NCBI RefSeq assembly: GCF_003254395.2
Contig: NC_037643.1
Span: forward strand, 9,940,963-10,004,962
DNA: 64,000 nt
Source: Apis mellifera
Lineage: Eukaryota; Arthropoda; Insecta; Hymenoptera; Apidae
Reading direction: 5' to 3'
Shown here: positions 1 to 10,170 of the stretch, one piece after another
How positions within the stretch are numbered: the first letter of the stretch is position 1
Layout: every line of letters starts with the position of its first letter
Notes under the pieces: model-generated
Told to the model about the DNA's origin: nothing
Database searches by the model: none
What the model saw: only the letters and a program-made list of their open reading frames with translations
Made by a program: the position numbers and the translations under genes

Positions 1-2587
1 CAAATGTTATGATTTTGATGAAAGTACTTGAGATAATAATGATAAGAATGAAATATAAAATATGATATACGAAAGAAGAAAGTAATTTAATAAAGTGGAA
101 ACTATTTACAATTGAACTTCGCTGAATCTGCCTTTTTCATAGAAAACTTTAAACTTTACGAAGGTTATAGAATCCCATTTGTATCATTCCAAGATTGTTG
201 CGTCGAATTCGATCACAAAGTTCGTCTTGACTTCGTGGGATTTCAAATTCTCTTATGGAATTCCAAACTTGAGATTTCAGATTTTTTGAACTTTAAATTT
301 TAGATACTTAATTCCAAACTAGAAAATCTCTTTTTTTTTTATTCTTTGTAATTGAAATATCGAAAATTGCAAAATCAATTGCAAATCAATGGCGTAATTA
401 TATAAATCTTATTCCTATCATTTTGAAAAAGAAAATACTCTTAAAATTGATTTTTTTTTCAATTATCTTTTTTCTATATTTTCCATCAGCAAAAGAATTT
501 AAATAAATTTTATCTTCGAATGTTTTGCAATTTACTTAATATTTTTATTTATATACGCGAAAATTTTCATATTTTCTATGAATTTGTGATTATATACCGG
601 AAATTACTGATTTATATTTCTTTCGCAAAACTCCTGAATATTAAATATCATTCACGTTTACAATTTAATCGAATAAAAAAAAAGTGAGAGAAAGAAAGAG
701 AGAGAGATAAACATTTATCCAAAATACAAAAGAGAAACAGGATAAAGGAAAACAAAACGTTTTCATCGTTATTATTCTTGTTATTGTCTCGTTTCAAAGG
801 ATGAAAAGTCCTGTGCAATTATTATCTCGAACGCTGGACTCGTTCGAAAAAGTATACGGTTTGCCTCCCTTGATTCTCCTTTTGCCGCCCTATCTTAATT
901 ACTTAGAGAAGCTTTCATCATAAATTACCAACGAGACAGTTTTCTTCTCGGCGTGGAACATCTTTAAAATTATAACAATTGTCGGCCAACTTCGACAGAA
1001 GTACTTTGCTGAACATTTTTACGTTCGTTTTCAGTGCAGTCGCTTTTCGAATAATTTCCTTAATGAATTTTCCTTTATTCTATAATTAGGATCAAAAAGG
1101 GTCCATGTTGCGATAATCTTCTTTGGATCCTGTAATCCTACTAGTTTTGATCGCTTTTGTGATAGAAAATCGCTCGTGCGTAAAGAGAGAAGTGTCTCTC
1201 GAATTTGAAAATTGCCTTTCCAAAATTTCAGTCTGCACTTTTTTAATTAAATGGAAAAATCCTATTATATTTTATGCTATTTTTTATTTTTATTACATTA
1301 AGCGAAATATTATACGAAATATATTACGTACCAAATAAAATAATAATATGAAAATATATAATCTTTATTATAATATATGAAATGTAAATTTTTTTATATT
1401 GGTACATATTACAAATATTAGAAAGGGTTAAGAATTTCTCTATCTATATATATTTGAAATAATAAAATAAATTCATTTAATATCGTAAGAAAAAATATTT
1501 ATATTTTCTTTATCGTGTCTAATTTGATTAAAAAAAAAAACCTATTTCTTCCAAAATTACGTACCAAATAAAATTATTTAGTCTGGAATCTTCTTCGGGA
1601 ACCTGAAAAAAATTGATTAATTAGAATCAATATAAATTAAAATTCACCAATTAAAATATAGAATTTAAAAGCGAATTAATTATTTCTTTTCTTCTCTTTT
1701 TCATATAATAGTGATAAAATTACAAATATAAGTAAATAATAACTAGAACAAAGATAGATAAAATTGGATATGAAAACGTTTACGATTTCATCAATTAGTG
1801 ATTTGTGATTCTTAAAACAATGCAGTGTAATCATTTTTCGATGGATATCCAATTCAATTTCTTTTTTTAATGTGAAGCTGCAAGATAATCACAGGATGTA
1901 TCCGTGAAATACCAGTTTAGATAAAGTTTTATTCTGTTTATTCTTATTTTATTAATTTTTTTTTGTCCCTTCAGCCATAGTTTTACATTGATGAAATTAT
2001 AAGTTTAAGAATTAATAAGAATTTATTCACACTGCGGTTTTTCGCTGAACCTATAACAAAAAAATAAAAAGATTCAAATTCAAAAATTAGAGAGATATCA
2101 GATATCAGAAATTCATTCTCCCAGCTTACCAATATTTTTATTACATTCCAAATATTTTCATAAAAACGCTGTATCAAAATTTCTTCCCATTAAGTTTAAT
2201 TACTATTGTGATCGCACGTGTTCAATCTTATCTTATCTTCTTCAACATATTAAATAATTGTACTTTTATCATACGTAGCGAGCTACCTCACACAACACAA
2301 ACAATCACGCTATCGTCGCGTTACACGCAAGATCGTACATTCACCCAAGAAACGAATGAAAATCGAGCCGCCATTTACTTGAAAATCGCATTTACTTCTC
2401 GCACAATGGTTCCTTAAATCCTTCACCCCGTGAATCCTGTTCCTTCCCACGCGACCTGTAAAATTCCTTCGGCGGCTCCAACATTATCCAACCCGGGGGA
2501 ATCATGGCCAGGGGAACCATGGTTCGAAAATATTCGGCGGTGGGAAATTTGGGGCGAAATACGGAGGGTAGATGATAGCTGGAACGA

Positions 2588-2650
2588 TCCCTTCTCCTCC
2601 TTTTCCTCTCTCCTCTTCTTCCTCCTCCTCTTCCTCCCAATCCCCTCCTC
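2588..2650. repeat. Polypyrimidine (CT/CCT) tract
   Basis: About 60 bases are almost purely C and T, built of imperfect CTT, CCT and CTCC units. It lies between a C-rich left flank and a G-rich right flank. It is simple sequence; the reading frames across it are strings of Ser, Leu, Phe and Pro and should not be taken as protein. Confidence 0.85.
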
Positions 2651-2879
2651 TGAACTAGCAGTTTAGAGCCTCCGGAGTAAATACAAGGGCGAGGGGGAGG
2701 GTCACAGAGAATGGTTTGGAACGGGTACATATTCGGAAGTGAGGAAATTTACAATCCAAGTCTAGCCATATATTAGGGAAAGTTACTTCGAGTCGTAAAT
2801 GTCGAAATATATCAATAGCGGAACAGGACGACGTACAGTGGGTAATAGCGATGCTGGAATTTTGCGCGTGTTTGTGCAT

Positions 2880-2910
2880 GGTGTGTGTGTATGTGTGTAT
2901 GTGCGCGTGT
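2880..2910. repeat. (TG)n microsatellite
   Basis: An interrupted TG dinucleotide run with TATG and CGCG interruptions. Simple sequence repeat. Confidence 0.9.
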
Positions 2911-2991
2911 CCGCGATGCACGATCGTGCGCCTAGATGAGTTAGTATGCGTTAAATATCCCACCTCCGGCTGCCACCAACCTTGGGTACAG

Positions 2992-3205
2992 TTATCGACG
3001 AGACTGTTTTAGTCGGCGAAACTGACCCGATTCCGATGGCTTTCGATGAATTCGCCAGCTTCAATCGCCAGCTCGACAGCTAGCTGGAATTAACTAATTT
3101 TAATTAACCATTGATTTGTTTCTTCTTTTCGAAATTCGCCTTGCTTAGATGCGTAATCGATTTGACCTTTGACTTAGGATTTTTAATAAACGTTCAGAGA
3201 TAAAG
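2992..3205 (+). CDS. Candidate terminal exon, unknown protein
   Basis: Unrecognised. A pyrimidine-rich stretch (2960-2985) leads into a CAG acceptor ending at 2991. After two bases that would complete a codon, 29 codons are open to a TAG at 3081-3083. The peptide begins IDETVLVGETDPIP and ends in FNRQLDS. AATAAA follows at 3185-3190, about 100 bases past the stop, at the spacing expected of a short 3' UTR. No matching upstream exon could be found in the first 3 kb, so a partner would have to lie left of the window. The reverse strand is also open over this segment, which lowers confidence. It may be the last exon of a plus-strand gene entering from the left, or chance. Confidence 0.27.
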
Positions 3206-3759
3206 AAGGATGCGTGGATATTGGATTAAGCGTTAAATAGCTGATGTGTGATTTAAATGATTAGGATTTAGAATAAATAAATAAGTATGATTTAACTATT
3301 TATTTTTAAAGAAATTGTAGAAAGTAGTATTTTCTTTGTAAGTTCGCTTTGGCTTTGGTTAATCATTTAGAATTCTTTAGATTTCCAGAGATGGAAATAT
3401 GTAGATTTTAAAATGATACACAGGTAAGTATTGCAAGGTTCGTAAAAATCATGAAACATAAGAAACAATAATATTTTTCTTATTATTTTTGGATAATTTT
3501 TAGAATCTTTTAATTTTGCAATTGAATTGATATGTGTAAAACATGAATATATTATAGATTTTAGAATCATATCATATATGTGATAGCTAGTAATAAAGAA
3601 TTTACATGATTGATTACGAATATAGATTACGAAACGTAATAAACGATATGGTTTGCGAATCAAATCGATCTCTGTTTCAAATGCAATAAGAAGAAACAGA
3701 TGATCGAGCACGAGGATGGTCGACTTTCTGATCCAAATTAATTAACGTCGATTGCGAAA
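3206..3759. other. Noncoding, with one consensus splice donor motif
   Basis: AT-rich and without a credible open frame. At 3421-3430 there is a near-perfect plus-strand donor (CAG|GTAAGTA). The short segment before it, 3389-3423, follows an acceptor-like TTTCCAG and could be a 35-base microexon. Its frame does not match the plus-strand open segment at 3775, so I treat the donor as cryptic. Confidence 0.4.
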
Positions 3760-3893
3760 TTACTGTACACCCAGGAACTGAAGGGCATGCTTGATCGGAT
3801 CGGTTCTCTTTGTAGCACGCTCGAGACCATTGCAAATCTTTGCCACTTGCCCTCGCAATTCTCTCTTGGTGTAGTGGCTGCTGCCGGTTAAAC
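3760..3893. other. Segment open and protein-like on both strands
   Basis: Unrecognised. On plus, CAG at 3772-3774 is followed by 38 open codons to TAA at 3889-3891; the peptide starts ELKGMLDRIGSLCSTL. On minus, a better pyrimidine tract and CAG (AG at plus 3881-3882) leads into one base plus 39 codons ending in TAA at 3762-3760; that peptide starts SHYTKRELRGQ and ends in HALQFLGVQ. The minus reading has the stronger acceptor and a charged, helix-like composition, so the hydrophobic plus reading may be its shadow. No polyadenylation signal sits close to either stop: the nearest on plus is AATAAA near 4194. GC content is clearly above the surroundings. It could be a terminal exon on either strand or a conserved noncoding element. 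Confidence 0.25.
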
Positions 3894-4852
3894 AAGAGAA
3901 TGAGTTTGTTAAATTCGATTCGAAACTCTTTTACTAACCTTTGTAATTATCGAAATTTTTCCTTTTTTTGCTTATTAGCAACTAACTAGAAAATTACATT
4001 TAAAGCTTAATAGAAAATGTGACAAAAAATTGGAAATAACTTTTGTCGGAAATATTTGTCTTCAATAGATTGTAAATATGCATCAAACTCATTTCTCTTA
4101 AGAGACTTTTCATGTTTTCAATAACTAACGTCACGTTCGTGACACTGATTATATTAAATTGTTTCTTAGATTAAATTTTTTGACAGATCGATAGAATAAA
4201 ATTATTAATAAAATCCAATGTTGAAGGATAAATCATTGGTATAAAATTATGTATTTCAAAATTTAATATTTCTTTTTTAAAAATATTTTTAAGTGAATAA
4301 ACAAGAAAAAGATAATTTTATCACTGATGAATATACAAAAACGAAAATGTGTTCAAAGAATTTATGTAATTATTTCGCAACTTTTCACGAAAACTCTCAA
4401 GTTCGTTAAATATATATATTACACTTACTTTCATAGCAGATTAAATTTCTTATAAATTTTACAAATTTTAAAGAATTAAAATACCCAAAAAAAAATTGTC
4501 GAATCATTTTTTTCAAATCTTATCCTTTCAACTTGGTTCTTTAAAAACCAATACAAAATAAATTTTCTCATCCCGAACGATATTTCTACTTCTTTATCAC
4601 TAACCAGGTCAGCTTTGTTTCAAAGCCATGTCATGACATATTGGCCTATCCTTACAAAGTAGACTTGGTTGCTCGTCGTCACAAAAGATTTTTTCACTCG
4701 ATTAATCGCTAATCCCCCGATCGTGTTATTTAACAGTTATCGTTCTTCCCTGTTAAAATATACTTTTCAGTACGAGTCGATTGATACGCGTCATGTTTCT
4801 CTCGCTGGGCCGCGAATTCGATTTCAACCTCGGTTCCGTTTCGATTCTATAC

Positions 4853-4898
<46 letters not shown>

Positions 4899-5035
4899 AA
4901 TAGTCGCGAGATTGATTTATTTTTCTTTTTTTTTTTTTTTCCTTCCCTTAACGATCTTGTAAAATCGATAAGTGAACGACAGGTGCAAACTAGAGAGGAA
5001 AAAAAAAAAAATTCCGCTGAAAATATCATCGAAAG
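3894..5035. other. AT-rich noncoding stretch
   Basis: No gene supported. It contains the TA microsatellite annotated separately and a GC-richer patch at 4.66-4.85 kb without splice-flanked open frames. Open frames crossing the TA run are artefacts of that repeat. Confidence 0.6.
4854..4896. repeat. (TA)n microsatellite
   Basis: About 21 uninterrupted TA dinucleotides. Confidence 0.95.
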
Positions 5036-5039
5036 ATCA

Positions 5040-5520
5040 ACGCGTATTTTTCAAATAAAATTTTTTTTTCACGTATAAATTTCGAGAAAAAAAAATAAAA
5101 GAAAGGAGGAAGAATAAACTGTTGCAAATATCATTGAACCAAAGACTAATGATTACAAGTATCGATGGAAGAGATTAAGTGAAAGTTATCAAATTCTGAA
5201 AGATTAACTTTTTAAACAAAATTTTTTTCACGTGTATTTTGAAAAAAAAATTTTTTGAAAAAGAGAGATACGAAACGATTAAATGGGAATGTTGGTGGAT
5301 CATGGTTTTCAAACTGTATTTTTTCGAACAAAATTTTTTTTCACGCGTGTTACAAATTTTGAAAACAAATTTAAAAGTCGAAACAAAAAAAAAAGAGAGA
5401 AAGAGAGAGAAAGGATGATTGAATATCATTTTTTGGAACAAAAGTTGTATTTTTAATGGTCGTATTGGCGGAAATGCGAAACGATTAAATGGAAGTTGGT
5501 AGGCTTTAGGAATGTGTCGA
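5040..5520. repeat. Degenerate direct repeat field
   Basis: Repeated modules are visible. ACAAAATTTTTTTTCACG-type segments begin near 5055, 5217 and 5328, each followed by a GTGT/GTAT-rich and A-rich stretch. GAAACGATTAAATGG recurs near 5272 and 5477, about 205 bases apart. Copies have diverged by substitutions and length changes in A and T runs. No coding content. Confidence 0.7.
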
Positions 5521-7190
5521 TGAGACGGTGACCTTATCTTAGTCGAACAGGCACCAATTATCGGCTTACCAGAAACCTCTGCTCCCAGTGCCTACCTGTA
5601 ATTATCTCGAGCTTATTGTAATTCGAGCCCAAGATGGAATCCTTATGCATGTGCATCGCCACAGTGTTTCAACGTTGGATATCGTGCGCATAGAATGTTG
5701 TTTCGCGTGACGTTACGACTGCGTGACTCGGGAAGATATTTCGAAAATTGATCGAGAGAAATAGAAATAAATGTTTATTTTGAGAATTTTTTTATATATA
5801 TGAAAATAAATAGGATTTAAAGGATTTAGGTAGAGAATTTTATTCTAAACCAAATAATTGTTTATTTCAGTATATCAGTAATGAAATACAACGGTAAAAT
5901 TTTTCATTTGTTTATTTATCTATTTTTTTCTATCATTTTTCTTCATTAACGATGAAATTATTTTATTTCTAATTTTCTAATAATCGTTTCCATTCTTGTA
6001 ACATGAGCGAGAATCAAAGTAAACGGTTTAATACTGGTGAACAAAGATGCAATAATGTACGAGGAAGATAGTACGGATGAAAGAAAAAGCGAATGCGAGA
6101 AATGTGACAGAATACAAATGGAATTCTGCTAATAAGATACGTGACGATTTTTTATCATGAACAAAGCGGATTTTCTTTCAAATAATGTATAAGATTGCTG
6201 GAAATTCTTTCTACGTGTTCTCAAGTATTCGTTGTATCTCAAGTAGAATAATGGAATAACGAAATATAGTATTGTACGATTTTTATATTACGTTTCGTTT
6301 CCACGACAATCGTGCATTTTCCGCCCACATAGAATGGAAAAATGGAAATTAATCGCCGATTAACGGAATTTGAAACGGCGAGTTGTCGTGTATTCTTTTT
6401 ATCTTTCTTTAGAAGTTTTGATTTAAAATCGTAAAAGGTACTGCAAAGTGTCTTTCTTTTCTTTTCTTTTCTTCTTTTTTCTTCGACGATTTTTTGCGGG
6501 GAAAATATGCAGAATGTGAAACATCGTTTGAATTTCGTTGTTAAAGGGAAAATGTATGATACCTTGGATTTTAATGGAGTGGGTAGTACCTAACCTAACT
6601 AAGTCCGGCAAAGTGCTTTTTCCCTCGTGTCCTACATTTTGTACACAAAAAAGCCTAAAATAGTAGGGTAATTTAATCTACGTATTTTTCTTTCTATTTT
6701 TAATCCAGTATCAAGTGCTTTTATTCATAATTATGAGATTTATATATTTCATTGTTATATATATATATTTTTTTTTATTAGTAAAAATTTTAATTCTACT
6801 ATAAGTTACCTACTATAAGAAATTTAATATATAAATTTTCTTTTTAAAACTTTTTTCTCACGAATAGATTAAATTTATAAAAAGATAAATAAAGAGATTT
6901 ATGAAAAAGGATCTTGTATATAAAATTCAAAAGAAAAATTTTAATGTTATAAAAAGAAATTAAAGATAAAAATATATACTTGTTGTTGATATTAAAAACT
7001 TGTTTTTTTAATATCAAAGCACTTTGTTAATTCACATATTTTTTTTATTTGTAACTTTGACGATCTTAATATAGGATCCTCATTAAAAAAAGATATATCA
7101 AATAATTTATTTTTTAAACTATTTTAATATTTCAAAATTACATCAAAAAACGAAGTTAATAAATTCATATTTTATTTCAATTAAATTCAT
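5521..7190. other. Noncoding, with a GC-richer patch and a CT tract
   Basis: 5.52-5.72 kb is richer in GC than its flanks and holds only very short open frames. A CTTTT-type tract lies near 6455-6480. Near 6585-6600 there are two CCTAA units, too few to call telomeric repeat. The rest is AT-rich with nothing recognisable. Confidence 0.55.
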
Positions 7191-7199
7191 ATCAAACGC

Positions 7200-7760
7200 A
7201 CTGAACTATACTTTGCTTCGCTTTCCGCACAAAAAATAAAATTCCACTTTATTCATAAATCAATCACGGACACCAGACGTGTCAATCTCTTCCAACGTTT
7301 CCATCGATTTCCCTCGACCAACCGATTCATCGATCGACACAATACAAGAATTAATTCACGGATCCGTCCCAATGTCTCTGAATTGTTTCACGTAGTCGAC
7401 GCAGTTCCGGGGGGAGAAAAATCCGTAGGCCATTAGGATAATTGAAAAGGAAAACTCGATGAAGTACGGTCAAAGTACGATCGCTCTTGCTCCGGCTTGT
7501 TCTCAATTATACCGACCAGAACCACTCACGAAATTAGATCTCTGTGAGTAATGTTGACCGTGTGACGCACAGCTCCTTCTGTCGTGTTTCACGGTGTTTG
7601 CCCTGCGTCCGAGGGCAAAGGTCGTCTTAATCTTCGAAACGACTCGCTGATACAGGCACATGGAGAAAGGGAGAGGGAGAGAGAGATGGAGAAAGTTGGA
7701 GAAGAGAAGTTTTCTCGGTGACTTGCTAGTTCATTAAGGTGCAATTAAACTCGTGTAAAA
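7200..7760. other. GC-richer island with a GC-skew flip
   Basis: The left part (7201-7380) has 53 C against 21 G on plus; the right part (7621-7740) has 39 G against 16 C (hand counts). Between them is a GC-rich core at 7.38-7.62 kb with many CpG dinucleotides. The right edge is a GA-rich tract (7655-7710). No open frame with splice support was found, so this is a candidate regulatory or initiation element rather than an exon. Confidence 0.5.
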
Positions 7761-8016
7761 CACGATGGAAACTGTTCGTGTTCGCCAATGTAAATCTTGA
7801 ATCTTAATCGACTGACTATCACGATCTGTTGGAAAATTAGCGTTTTGTTTATTGAACTGTTTCTTCTTATTGTTTCAGATGATATGAATAACAATGAAAT
7901 ATAACACGTGAAAATCGTAGTTGGATTGAGAAATCAGAATCGAGTTTTTTAAATATCTAGAAAGAGGGATGTTTTTGGAGTAGATTTCTATCTTGAGGTA
8001 ACAAATTATGATTCTT

Positions 8017-8018
<2 letters not shown>

Positions 8019-8047
<29 letters not shown>

Positions 8048-8224
8048 CTCCGTGAGAAGGGGAAAATGCTTTATGCATACCCATCGGCCCGTACCAATGG
8101 ATTATGTGGGACTGTCAAAATTTAGAGCGACTACCCACTAAAAACCCCTCCTCCTTGAACCAAAGCTCAAAGATGTATTAGTGAAATCAGTATTTATGAG
8201 ATTTATTAAAAAAAAAAAAAAAAA
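8019..8224. repeat. 160-bp block between T29 and A17 runs
   Basis: A run of 29 T (8019-8047) is followed by 160 bases of ordinary composition and then a run of 17 A (8208-8224). A long T run followed by non-simple sequence resembles the reversed poly(A) tail of a retroposed element on minus. The A run on the other side would suit one on plus. No target-site duplication or known element could be recognised, so the identity stays open. Confidence 0.5.
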
Positions 8225-8359
8225 GTAGCAAAACCTATTCCTGATATGATAACAAAGTTAAATCATAAAATTATAATCGATTTATTCTACAGATCCTTTT
8301 TTAAAATAAATTGATATTCATGTTCATAATTAATTAAAATATTTGTAAAATATTATTAC

Positions 8360-10170
8360 AATGCAGTTTCGTAAAAACAGTATAATCAATATTGTTTAAT
8401 ATCTGAAGAAAAAATTGAATTTTTTTTTATTTCACCTCGGCCTCTGAAGGTATTTATTATCCAGTATCATTTGTCAAAAATGTTAAAATTAAATCACAAA
8501 GAATATATAATATATACTTGGATATACAAATGTTTGTATTTGCAAGGAAAGATATGTTTTCAAGACATTCGGTCGTTGAAAAAAATGACAAAATAAGAAA
8601 AGCAAAACAAATTCTTTGAATTACAACATCAAACAACAAAAAATTGCCAATGCAGTCTCGTAAGAACAATCGATAATCGATAATCAAATTCATTTAAAAA
8701 AAAGATTAATAAAATAGAGATAAAAGCAAGTAAATCGAATTTCTCTTTCTCTATAGTAATAAAAAAAAAAAAGACATCCTTATTTATCAAACCGCCTGAT
8801 TAGTTATGAAACAATTCACAGCGATGTAACGATGAATTTGTTAGAATTGAAAATTGTTGTCATTATAGAGATGAAGTATAATAAAAATCAATGAAGAATT
8901 TGTGCATGTAAAAGAATTAAAAAAATTATCATAAAAACAATATAATCAATATCGTTTAAAAAGATAAAAGATCCTGAGACTCGCTCATCATTACTGATTG
9001 AAAAAAAAAGATATCAAATCTCCAAAAAATATCAAAATGCAGTTGCGTGAAAATAATATCGTTTAAAAATGAAAGAAAAGAGAAATGAATCGAATCTTTT
9101 GTTTTTTTTTTTTTTTTGTGTAAAAAAAAAACTAGGATCATTAAGGAAAAGAAATTACAGAGAAAGCAAATCATATTGTCATATTGTCCAAATTATATAT
9201 CCTGTCGTATATTTCATGAGAACAGTATAATCAATATAACTTAAAAATAAAAGGAATAAAAAGAATAAAAAAAAAAAAGTAAATCAAATCTTTCCTTTGT
9301 TCGCGTTAAACAAACTCGCTCCCAGATCATCAAGGAAAAGAAATTATGGAGAAAGCAAATCATATTCTCCAAATTATTCATCAAATCAATGAAATTTCAT
9401 GAGAACAGCATAATCAATATTGCTTTTGCTAAGAATAAAATGAACAAAAATATAGAAAGAAAAAAATAAATCGAATCTTTCCTTTGTTCGCGTTAAAAAA
9501 ACTTAGTCCCAGATCATTAACGAAAAGAAATTATGGAGAAAATAAGTCATATTCTTCAAATTATATAGAAAATCAATGAAATTTCATGAGAAATTTCATG
9601 AGAACATATTATCAATATTGCTTAAGAACAAAATGAATAAAAATAAAGAAAAGATAAATCTTTCCTTTGTTCGCGTTAAAAAACTCGATCCCAGATCATA
9701 AAGAATAAGATGACAACAGAGAGAGAAAAATCACACTTTCTCAATTACACATCACATCATCAATCAAATTTCATGAGAACAGTATAATCAACATTCTTTA
9801 GAAATAATTTTCTTTTTTTTTTTTTTTTTTGTGTAAAAAAAACTCGGTCCCAGATCATAAAAGAGAAGATGACAACAGAGAGAGAAAAATCATACTTTTT
9901 AAATTACACATAAAATTACCAATGAAATTTCATTGAGAACAGTATAATCAACATTTCTTAAAACTAAGAAAAAAAAGTAAATCGAATCTTTCTTTCTTTT
10001 TTTTTTTCGTAAAAAAACTCCTTCCTAGATCATAAATAAAAGAAGCGATAGAGAAAGTAAATCATTTTTTTTTTTTAAATTACGCGTCAAACTATTAATG
10101 TTAGAACATCATAATCAATATCGTTTGAAAATAGAAAAAAGTAAATCGAATCTTTTTCCTTTCTTCTCAT
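8360..10170. repeat. Degenerate tandem array, about 160-200 bp unit
   Basis: An anchor of the form AGAACAGTATAATCAATAT recurs near 8374, 8655 (weak), 8933, 9219, 9400, 9600, 9775, 9937 and 10103. A second anchor, CCAGATCATNAAGNAAAAGA, recurs near 9135, 9322, 9512, 9692, 9852 and 10028, always at the same place between copies of the first. Typical spacing is 160-200 bases; the left third has wider spacing and is more decayed. The plus strand is A-rich and low in C throughout. Copies differ by many substitutions, so the array is old. No reading frame is conserved between copies. Confidence 0.85.

Larger units (their letters stand above)
1..2990. other. AT-rich noncoding stretch
   Basis: I see no supportable gene here. 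The sequence is AT-rich with many short A and T runs. From about 2.2 kb it becomes richer in GC: C exceeds G on the plus strand at 2.2-2.44 kb and G exceeds C at 2.66-2.94 kb, the first instance of the skew flip described in the findings. The open frames at 2.4-2.96 kb are low in complexity and overlap pyrimidine and TG tracts, so I do not call them coding. Confidence 0.6.

Noticed and set aside
3389..3430. 35-base microexon before a perfect GTAAGTA donor
   Set aside because: Its frame does not match any downstream exon candidate, and consensus donors without partners are common in long introns.
6585..6602. CCTAACCTAA, matching the insect telomere repeat
   Set aside because: Only two units; chance in AT-rich sequence.
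8360..10170. Transposable element remnant
   Set aside because: The pattern is strictly tandem with no terminal inverted repeats, target duplications or coding traces.
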